Assembly (NCBI RefSeq): GCF_022376445.1
Contig: NW_025955124.1
Coordinates: forward strand, 1-64,000
Reading direction: 5' to 3'
DNA length: 64,000 bases
Source of the DNA: Fomitopsis serialis
Lineage: Eukaryota > Basidiomycota > Agaricomycetes > Polyporales > Fomitopsidaceae
In this document: positions 10,492 to 19,392 of the stretch, one piece after another
Position numbering within the stretch: the first letter of the stretch is position 1
Layout of the letters: the number at the start of each line of letters is the position of its first letter
Translations under genes and position numbers: made by a program
Notes under the pieces: generated by a model
Seen by the model: only the letters and a program-made list of their open reading frames with translations
Database searches by the model: none
What the model was told of the DNA's origin: nothing

Positions 10492-10767
10492 CAAAAGTGA
10501 ACATTTAAGCGCCAATACCCAACCATCGCCGCGCACTTGTCTTCGCCACTGCGATTCTTTGTCCATCGCTCTGCACCCTTGGCACCTGTCCGAGTACAAA
10601 AGTCAGAGAAAAACAATGACGCTATACATACCACATGATTCTGGTATTCCACAACCACTATCCTCGTTCTGCACTGCACAGTTGTGGCCGTCGCCATCGG
10701 CCCACGAGTATGTTTCGACGCCATCCTCTATGCCGTGTCGCTTCATCGCTGACCATATCATTATAGC

Positions 10768-11449
10768 ATGCCGTTGAAGGAGCTAGCTGCGAACGGCTTG
10801 TTCTCTCAAAGCACGAAGGACAACATTTGGAACGTCGACATACCAAGTAGCTGGAACGTGACCGAATATCCTAGAGCAACTACAAACCAGAATCCTTCGC
10901 ATCAGGCGACGTCCCTGAAACCAAACCCCCATACGGCAAGCACCCAGAATCAAGTCAGTGATACAGACACGGAGCCGTATTGTGGTTTGGCCTCACCTTT
11001 CTTTTCAGGTAGTCGAAGGCGAACCAACCACTGCCACTACACGAATCGATGAAGCACTCAACAACTTCAGTTGGGATGACAGCGAAATTTTAGCCACATC
11101 GACGGTCGTAGACGAGGCTGATAGCGCGATCGGGGGCTCCCTACAGAGAGCCATGAGCGACAGCGAGTGGAGAGACGACGATGTCTGGGAGACATCAACA
11201 ACCATCTACGAGGCGGCGCTCGTCGCTGGAGTTGTGTTTGAGAGGACCGTGGGGTCTGGACGGGCCGTCACCCACCGGCGAGTGGGCTCTGAGAGTACTC
11301 AGAGCTCTGCTAGTATCGAGACCCTCCACGGAGATGGGGACAGCGTGCGTCCAAGGACTTGGGCAGACGTGGTTCGATTCGGTTCCTTGGGCAAGAATAG
11401 GAAGACGGAGCCTGCCCGTCAAGGGGCATGGCCTGCCTTATTCTGGTAG
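10768..11449 (+). CDS. Cluster family member D (unknown function)
   Basis: Exon 1 is 10768-10953 (186 nt), intron 10954-11008 (55 nt, GTCAGTGAT...TTTCAG) and exon 2 11009-11449, giving 208 residues. The last exon contains two acidic repeats (W-D-D-S-E-I-L-A-T-S-T-V-V-D-E-A and W-R-D-D-D-V-W-E-T-S-T-T-I-Y-E-A), a SESTQSSASIETL stretch and RTWADVVR. It is longer than the others, with a GKNRKTEPARQ-type extension before the stop. That extension also survives at the outer end of the left duplication arm (about 5115-5165). The leader intron 10708-10766 is again 59 nt and phase 2. The first exon is closest to C (FFQS/FSQS, DIPS-NWN/SWN), suggesting C and D are tandem sisters. Confidence 0.65.
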
Positions 11450-11462
11450 CTGATGCATTGAG

Positions 11463-11527
11463 GTGAGCTGGGATCGTTAGGTCTGCTTTGTAATGCGTGT
11501 TGACGAGCCGTTGTTTGTGGTGTTCAG
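11463..11527 (+). other. 3' UTR intron of member D
   Basis: A 65-nt segment from GTGAGCTGGG to TGTTCAG begins 13 nt after the stop of D. Confidence 0.5.
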
Positions 11528-11828
11528 CCGTCGCTGGGCCTCCGTGGCTGGAGTTGTCGTGGGTAACTGAAGATGGTATAATGATAATGCAAGGCCATGG
11601 GAGTAATGATATCGCGCAATGGAGGCTCCGCGCGCTGTTCGAGTGTTGTATTATGCTGTACTGTTAGAGATCCTCCGATCGCATTCGTCCTGACTCTTTC
11701 TTGAGAGTGAGCGATGTGACAGGCACTTGAGACCATCGCGTCGCAAGCGCAGGAGCCAACCAACTCCAGAGCATCCAAGGTCATAGCTTGCTGCCGACGT
11801 CGTCCGAGAGGCATTTCTGCGCCCTCGG

Positions 11829-11848
11829 ACGCGTCCATATCCCGTGAC
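11829..11848 (+). promoter_or_regulatory. ACGCGTC-N5-CCCGTGAC element of member E
   Basis: ACGCGTC, CATAT, CCCGTGAC upstream of E, with five-base spacing as in the other copies; the leader frame reads Thr-Arg-Pro-Tyr-Pro-Val-Thr-Asp. Confidence 0.4.
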
Positions 11849-12142
11849 CGATAGTTCGCATATTAGCGCCCATACCGAACCGTCGCGCACCCGTCCTCGC
11901 CGCTACCATCTTTCCTTTGTCTGTCCACCAACGCGCCGTCAGCCCTCGTATAAGCGCAAAATATCGGAAGGTCTCGCCTTCCTTACAACACTGCGCGCCT
12001 CTGTTGCCCCACAAGCTCTTGCCACATTCTCCTTTGGACGATCCTCGTTGTCGTCGTCGTCCAAGTCGTTACCTCGTCACAAGTAAGTTCTGAGGTATAT
12101 CCCAATAGATCGTCTCTTCATCACTGATCGTATCGTATCAGC

Positions 12143-12809
12143 ATGTCTTGGAGTACGATGGCACCAAACGGAGTGTTCTATCAAAGCCCATATGCGAACT
12201 TGTGGAGGGACCCTGACGCACCGTGTAGCTGGGTTGTGCATTGGCCGACGCTATGCCAGGACGAAGACTCCTCCGACCAGGTCATGCACCTGAGACCAAC
12301 CGAAATTACGGCAGCAATGCCACCGCAGGTCAGTGACATAGCCAGAGCCGTAACATCGTTTGATCTCACTTTTTTTCTTCGCAAACCAGCCGGTCGCCAC
12401 AGCCAACGTCGAGACCCTGGTTGTCGAACATGAACCAGCCGTCGCACCCGATGCACTCGAAAACCTCGTATGGAACGAGGACGAGATCGTCGAAACGTCG
12501 ACGACTATCGACGAAGCCGAGTTTATGGCTGGCGGTACCATCCGAAGGGCGATAGACTCCTTGGCGTGGCGGGAGGATGAGATCCTGGAAACCTCGACGG
12601 CCATTGATGAGGCCGAACGCATCGTTGGGAGTACGCTCCGTAGGGCTTCTAGGTCAGGGCTGCCGACTGCCCGCCACCGCCGCACAGACTCCGGCAGCAC
12701 CCAGAGCTCAGCGACGCTGCAGAGTATCCCGGATGCTAGCGCGCGCGTGAGGACTTGGGCGGACGTGGTCAGAAGCGCGGCCCAGAGACAGAGCGGAAGC
12801 AGGAAGTAG
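12143..12809 (+). CDS. Cluster family member E (unknown function)
   Basis: Exon 1 is 12143-12328 (186 nt), intron 12329-12389 (61 nt, GTCAGTGAC...AAACCAG) and exon 2 12390-12809, giving 201 residues. Two acidic repeats are present (W-N-E-D-E-I-V-E-T-S-T-T-I-D-E-A and W-R-E-D-E-I-L-E-T-S-T-A-I-D-E-A), followed by SGSTQSSATLQSIP and RTWADVVR. It is the duplication partner of B, and the leader exons of E and B (about 12027-12082 and earlier) stay open with equal length and no frame-shifting indel. The leader intron is 12083-12141 (59 nt). Predicted soluble and acidic in the repeats, basic at the end. Function unknown. Confidence 0.65.
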
Positions 12810-12851
12810 GGGTGAATCGACGGGCAGCAGGCAACCTTGTCCTGGCAGCGG

Positions 12852-12914
12852 GTAAGTCGAGGTCCTTATACATGCCATGGGTAGTCTGTATTGACGAGCT
12901 CTTCCTTTTTTCAG
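12852..12914 (+). other. 3' UTR intron of member E
   Basis: A 63-nt segment from GTAAGTCGAGG to TTTTTTCAG begins 42 nt after the stop of E. The next exon starts CGCGTGCAGTCGACC, like that of B. Confidence 0.55.
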
Positions 12915-12954
12915 CGCGTGCAGTCGACCAGGGCATTCAGCAAATTACGAGTTA

Positions 12955-13620
12955 GGGCAGTCGCGTGGGGAAGGGGTGTGGCACAATGCAAGGCCTATCG
13001 GAACGTAGGAAAGGGATGCTCGGCGAACGGCTCGAGCGATGCATTGTCTTGTATTCTCATTTTTGCTCCTATCCCATTTCTTTCTTCTTGCAAGCGAGTG
13101 CGATGCCACGACCAAGGAACGACGTCAGCGCCCGGGTCCGACAGCCCACAGGCTAAACCGCGGGACTACAGGTTCACCTGTAGATATGATGAGACTCGAC
13201 TTATACCACACCATTGAGTGCGCGCCCTGTTCGACCATCCAAACGACGTAGGCCCAGATACGCAGACGCAACGCGTCGTGTCCCCGTGACCAACGCGTCG
13301 CGCCAACAGCGCGTAGACGCCCACATCGACATGAGGCTTGCTGCTTGTGACCGTCCTCGTCCCTTGTTCTCCTTCCTCTACCATTGCCGGGAGACATCAA
13401 TTGCAAGTGTCTCCGAGAAGGCAAACGACGTCACCTAATCCGAGACCAGACGTCAAACAGTACGCCTCGGAAGGTCGTGTTGCATCGCTTGTGGCTCGTG
13501 GCAAGAACGCCACTCGTCTTGTCGCGACCAAGGTGCGTGTTGAGCTGAATTGTAGCTCATTCGCGTTGATTTTCAGGTCCAGATACGTCGGAATGTCTTG
13601 ACATGGCAAGTCTTGTGGTT
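12955..13620 (+). pseudogene. Unit F (right arm), decayed family unit
   Basis: This is the counterpart of the left-arm F unit. It has the family leader element, an open leader frame with SPRRQTTSPNP and LVATK before a possible donor GTGCGT, and a possible acceptor TTTTCAG at about 13571-13577. The ATGTCTTG that follows resembles the ATGTCTTGG start of E, but the frame stops at once (TGA). No ETSTT repeat or RTWADVV tail follows. It is best read as a family unit that kept its leader and lost its body. Confidence 0.4.
13271..13290 (+). promoter_or_regulatory. ACGCGTC-N5-CCCGTGAC element, unit F right
   Basis: ACGCGTC, GTGTC, CCCGTGAC with the same five-base spacing as the intact copies. Confidence 0.4.
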
Positions 13621-13777
13621 TTGTTAGTCGAAACATTCCTTTGCGAAGAAGACCCGAACGGACTGGAGCCGTTCTTCGCGTGTAGTTATCTCTTGAGGAG
13701 AGGCGATCCCAGAGATCTGGCGCCAAATGATAGGTAAGTAGTGCTTGAGATGAACTGCAGGTAATGCGATCGCTCAC
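13397..13777 (-). pseudogene. Unassigned open frame opposite unit F, right arm
   Basis: An open frame of about 110 codons on the minus strand ends LGDVVCLLGDTCN. The left arm retains the same terminal residues and the DNYTRRTAPVR segment but is interrupted by stops between them. The sequence matches no family I can name. It may be a relic gene converging on E or a chance frame opposite unit F. Confidence 0.25.
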
Positions 13778-14070
13778 GCGTGCGCCATCATGATCCCACG
13801 ACGCGGTCTACGCCCTCGCACTGTAGGTGTGGCCTCGGTCGAACACTGGAGGGCAAGGCGAAACAACGCCACGCACACATGACGAAGAACTCACTTCAAG
13901 TCCAGGTCAGTTCATACCGGCACACAAAGCCATATAGAATGAGACTTACCAACGGCAGCCGAGGCACACAGTGCTCTCGATGTCCGTCGCCAGCCTGACC
14001 ATCCGATGTCCGTCCAACAGCTGAACTGAGAGCAGTGTTCGATCAGACAAGCTTCCAACCCTACGCTGGA

Positions 14071-17000
14071 AGAGCTACGGTAGTACACGCGTTGTTTGTC
14101 TGCCAGCGGTTCGCTTGACGGTGAGGGCCAGGGCCCAGTGACCGCGATGGTAAGTCGTCGCCCTCGCGCAAGACATCATTTGTTTCAAGCCTCTAAGAGT
14201 TCTGTGAACTTTTCATTCAGTGACGGGCCGCTGGCGAGTTCATGATGCTCTACTGCACATTCCGCATCGAGCGATCGAACCAAGAAAACCACGTACGCTT
14301 CAGTGTTATGCCCCATTCAAAACCGGATTTCCGGAGATCTCCCCCATACAACTCGTGTTGCAGATCAACCGACGACGAGTGTCAACAGAATCGAGGTCGG
14401 TGGTTGCGCTGAAGGGCGAAGGACAGAAGGGCGGACGATCAAGGTGCGATAGAGGTCTCGTGGATCGGATGTCCCCAAGATGTCCCTTTGCTCACGAGAC
14501 TCCTCCTCCCGGCGCTGCAGACTCTTGAGCAACTTCGAAGTGCGGGGCAGCACGTTGGGCCCTCCGAGGCCTCGAAGGGGTCAGAAAGGGTCAGAAAAAA
14601 TGACTGCTACCCGGTTGACCTGGAATCGACCTGCTGGCGCAGCGCGAGGGCGAGGATGGCTACAGCCGAGCAAGTCGCTGGAGTCTGCTCATAAAAACCG
14701 GACGTGCCAGAGTCAAGAGGTTCAGGGCAGCACAGGTAGTAGGCCACGACCACAGCAGCAGGTTGCATATTAGCAGTGGATGGAGGGCGAGGTGGTCCAG
14801 GGGGGAATAGACGCCCGAAGAGACCCGGGTGGCGTGTTTGAATTGCAACGCGTCTCGCGCGGCCAGTGGCGTCTGCAGCCTTAAGCTTAGTCTGAGACTA
14901 CGACCACGTCTACTCAACGCCTACTGCTCCCAGTCAGCCCGGAATCATGTGCTTAGTGCACTGCTGGTAAAGAACTTCGAACGATCATAAACATGATCAC
15001 AAATGGCGGTACACGATCTCGGTACAATAACTCGATTGGAGCTGGGGTCAACGCATCAGTGCAGGTTTCAACGAAGACACACTGGCCGTCGAACTGCCAA
15101 AGCATCCCGGCATTGAAACCAGGTCAGCTCACCGACTCTCAGGATCTTGGTTATGGGGAATCAACGTGATAGCCTATACGAGAGGCGAGCCAGCACGTCG
15201 GATGCTGAGCCTTGTAGCGATGTCTACTTACCTCCCATGAGTGATGCGACAGGGCGGTGAGTTTTTAATATTACGCCTCAACAGGTGGAGCTACAGGCAA
15301 TTTCTGGAAACGCTGATAGTCTTCTTCCCGCTAGCTTCCACTGACGCACCTCGAGAATCGCCTCTTTCACGAAGAAAACAATGTCACGTACGCCCCGTTG
15401 ACGCTGTCCCCTTGAGATTGTTTAACTTGAAGCGAGATCATGTCCGCACGGATGATGATCCTGCTGCATGCTACTCACTATCAGATGCCCACTGTTTCTT
15501 GTCGCGGCCTTCACGTAAGTTGTCAGGGCTCGTGCTGCGGACACACGGACAACTTTCTAAGCGGCCACGCCCGAAATGACATAAGACTGGAAGCAAACGC
15601 TCCGGTAGCGTGCCCACCGGTGTCACGGTTGACGACTTCCAGTGCAACCTTCCGGCGACGATCCTGCAAGTGTGATATCAAGACGCCCGCGGCCAATTGG
15701 AATCAGCGTGAAGATCGACTGAGGAATTGAATCTTGCGCCGGATTCTTGCCGCCCGTGTCTGTCTGGTTGGACGCACATTGACGTCGACGATCCAATGCA
15801 ATAAGGTTCGGCCATACAATAGGTCGGACGTCCCTTCAAGGCGGGCTGATCGCGGGCAGTGTGGAATACGGTGCGCACTGTTGTTGTGCTACACGCGTTG
15901 TGCTGACGTTCGGTGATTCAAGTGGTACTGTCGGACAAGGCGAGTGAGTGTTAAGCAATGCTGTCAAGATGATGAGTGTCTTTATTACTATTCTTGTTAT
16001 AGACGCTGTTCGACATTCGTCTACAGTTCACACAAAATGGCAACACGGTAGTGTGCGATTCCGTGACCCATGATGTGATCTTGGTGGGGATTAGGACGGT
16101 CAAGGACTACGGTAGTAGCAACATTATAAGTACTTAGACAGTATTCTGTTCTCTTCCATTAGTTCCAGAGATATAAGGTACCCCACAAAGCGATAGTTTT
16201 CGAGATGCTCAAAGATGCTCAATGTGTGCGAAGGACCCAAGGAGACAACGACATCGTGTCTATTTCCAAATGCGGTTCATTGAACTTTTGAACTCCGCCC
16301 GCGCGAGCCAATCACAAAATGAGCGCAGCGCACAAATGCCTCGCCTGCCTGGCGTGTGCGGTGTCACAGTTCGTCAGCGCGTCAGCTCGCTCGTTCAAGT
16401 TGCCGTCTACCATCTCGTCGCCGCTCTCACCGCGTTCTCGACCAACGTCCGCCTCCGTCCCTCAGCCACCTTGCTCGTGGAGTGCCAGCGAGACGCATTG
16501 ACCTGAAACATGCGGAACATCATGCTCACCGCCACGATGATCAATACGACGGTGGACATTGGGCGCATATAGTCTGTCCTCGAAGCCACTCTCCCACTCG
16601 GAGATAACGACGCTCTTCATTTAGTCTTCCCTCTGAGATCTGGAACAAGCTACGACCGTCACAAGGCCTCGACACTAATACGACTATGCGTATTGGACGA
16701 ACGGTGGGGCATTGCCATGATATCTAGGTTTTGGGTGGCAGTCGAGATTCACGAAGCATAGTCTGCTGTCGACAGGGTGAGGGATAAAGAGTGTAACGGA
16801 GACACAGGTATGTCTCCCTTCTCGCACGATTGCCCACTGACCTGTCGAGTGGGAGGACACCCTCACGAAGCTCGACCGCACGGTAAGTCATTTTACAGCA
16901 TATACGGCGCGTCTGTCCGGAGCTCTGGCTCTGCAGCGCCTATATCCGAACATGCTAGCCGCCTCGGAGGCGTATCGAGTGGGGGTTTACCTCACGAAGC

Positions 17001-18006
17001 TCGATATGTCCTCATTGCTCTACTGTTTCTGTGGCACCTGCACGAACGGCCGGTTTTCCCTGGCTCAAGAAATGACGACAAATCTGCGACTTCTGTATGT
17101 TGCTCTATCGATGCCTCTCGGACTCTGTGGACATCTAGTCATCCCTGACGGCACTCGACTATTTTCTTTGCTTCGTCGACGCCCAGATGAATTAACCCCG
17201 ACTGTCTTTCTTCTGCTTCTCCTTCGTGGCTGCTCAGCGTGGCCATTTTTGCTACCAGTCTTCAACTACCACCGGCGCCATTCAGTGTACACATGCTCTC
17301 TTATCGCAGGCCTCACCTCTGGATCAACGTACTGCTCCATGCTCGCGCCTATCTTTTGGTCTCTGGACCACTCGCCGGCCGGGGGCTTCGGCTTGCTATT
17401 CTGAGCAACTGGCTTGCACTTGCTACGGGGTGCATCGCAGGCCCTTCACAACTTGGTACCCATCGATACCACCGTCACCGATGCGCCCGCTGTCCATGGT
17501 GCGTGCCCTGTCGCGGGCTTCGTTCTCCGATATACTCCTCCCGGGGCGCCCCTCCTGACGTGCGTCGTGCACCCTACATACTCGGGGACGTACTACAGCC
17601 CTGACTCGGGAACTGCGTGCTACGTTCCGACCGATGTCGATGGCGAATGCCATGCCGCCGTTTTGACTACGCGCCCGGATGCGGTCCGCGCGCACCCACA
17701 GGCCCTGGATACCATCCGGTGAAGAGTTCAAGCCGAATCGGCGACACCCCCTTGCAGCGTTCTCGCATCACACTTCTGTGCGAAGACAGGGAAGATCCAC
17801 TAGAGAAATCCACTTGCATGCGTCGGAACCGCAGGACTTGGCGAACACCGACGGCGACTGACCATCGTCTTCGGCGCCTACCGTATCCGGTGTTTGTTTT
17901 GCTTTGCTCGGATTACGTAAGCGCCTAGCTCGACTTCTCGCTTAAACAGCCTCGCATCTCGTCGTCTTCGCTCTAGCGGCAACTGTATCGCCCTCCTCCC
18001 TCAACG
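14071..18006. other. Gene-poor 3.9 kb stretch
   Basis: I cannot support a complete gene here. Two parts look less random. Around 16840-17400 (plus) intron-like GT-AG pairs and hydrophobic stretches could come from a decayed membrane protein; the phrase CTCACGAAGCTCGA occurs twice (about 16862 and 16991). At 17443-17722 (plus) an open frame has strongly GC-ending codons and Cys-rich content (CVVHPTYSGTYYSPDSG) but no start or domain I recognise. The rest shows nothing. Confidence 0.35.
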
Positions 18007-18771
18007 ATGTGCTGCTGTCGCTCTGTGATGCCCTCCTGCATGTGCTACCTCGTTTGTCTGTGCGCACTTTTCGCTCCAGTTGCGCAGGCGGCGAGCAACG
18101 GCATGGACATGTCCATGGACGGCGCGATGGACCTCGCCTCGGCCAACATGTTGACGTATCTGCATTTCACGCCGGGAGACATTTTGTGGTTCCAGGGATG
18201 GGTGCCAGGGAGCGCGGGCGCGATGGTGGGAGCGTGTATCGGGCTATTCCTGCTTGCGATGGTAGAGAGGTGGATCGCCGCGGCGAGGGCGGTTATGCAG
18301 GCGCATTGGGCGCAACGGTACGTCGGTTCTGCAAAGCGTTGTGTGGAAGGTGCTCATCTATCTGAAGGGCTCGCGTTGTCGAGCTCAATACGGGTAGCAA
18401 TGCTAGCCTACCGACGACTAGATCATCCGCTGTCGATGAGAAGAGGTCTACCTCCTCTCTCAGCGTGCCCGTCCTGCATTCGACTCTCCCCAGAACTATC
18501 GGCCTTCGCTCCGCTGCGCCGTTCATCCTCAAGCACGAGCTGCCGCGTGGCATTCTGCTGATGGTGCAAGTCGCGCTGAACTACGCGTTCATGCTCGCTG
18601 TGATGTATGTCGTTTTATCGTCGTCTCTCGAGGACAGTTGCTGATAGTCTGCTTCGCCGTTCTTGCAGGACGTTCCAATTGGGCTTCATCTTCTCGCTTA
18701 TCGTTGGGCTCGGTGTCGGAGAGATGCTTTTTGGGCGGTTCGCGTCCCACATTGAGCTCGTGCATCTGTGA
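18007..18771 (+). CDS. Ctr-family copper transporter
   Basis: Three exons (18007-18317, 18368-18604, 18669-18771) close into 216 residues. A hydrophobic N-terminal segment could be a signal peptide (a second Met lies 8 codons in). A Met-rich MDMSMDGAMD motif, typical of the extracellular copper-capturing tail, follows. Helix 1 is the segment after W-F-Q-G-W, and a Ser/Thr-rich cytosolic loop follows. Helices 2 and 3 contain M-L-A-V-M, the MxxxM selectivity motif, and GLGVGEMLFG, the GxxxG packing motif. Ctr proteins act as trimers importing Cu(I) at the plasma or vacuolar membrane. The ferric reductase gene 620 nt downstream on the same strand could reduce Cu(II) or Fe(III) for uptake. No Cys-rich C-terminal tail is present. 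Confidence 0.88.
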
Positions 18772-19392
18772 AGAGCTTCTGAATTGTAATGGAGTTATGT
18801 ACTATAGGCTGTTGGTTCCTTCGACGTGCATCCTGCGCTATCTCTCGCTCTTCCCTTCTCGTTGTCCAGCTATTCTTACGCCTTTCGAACGAAAAGATGT
18901 TTCGCATCATGACTATCGGATGTATCATAATGACTGCTCTATCATTCGCCGTGTCAACGTGTTAGCCATCCTAGCTTCAGATGTCGGTCCGGAACTTGAA
19001 CGTGCTCTGGTTGTGCTGGTAGAGAATTGTGCCTTTCGGTCCTCGCGGCGGCGCAATCTGATGTGGACGTTCTCCTGCTGCGCCGCCGTTCCTCGTCGCC
19101 GTCACCGTCGCTGTCGGCCGCGTAGCGCGCAGTCATAGCAATGAGGGGCGGGCGCACAAACCAGAACTTCTAGACCGAAGATCGCAACAGGGAGGAGTCA
19201 ATTGCAAACTGATAAGATTGAAATGCGGGATCAGTCACCCCCGATTGGCAGGAGGAAAAAGTCTTTCACCAAGCTTTGGCCCGAACAAACTCACCTCCGC
19301 CACACTTGTAGGCAGTAGCCACTCGGACTAGGCAACCCAACTCCCCTTCATCCTCATCATCCTTGGATCGCAAGAGGGTGTGTAGGGCAGCC
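18772..19392. other. Intergenic between copper transporter and ferric reductase
   Basis: This is the 3' flank of the transporter and promoter region of the reductase. No additional gene is seen. Confidence 0.45.

Larger units (their letters stand above)
11393..14070 (+). repeat. Right arm of inverted duplication
   Basis: This is the plus-strand partner of 2590-5165 (minus). It runs from the end of member D through E and the decayed unit F to near 14070, where the GCTTGTCTGATCGAACA stretch still matches the left arm. The order of all landmarks is preserved and only small indels interrupt the alignment. Confidence 0.8.
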
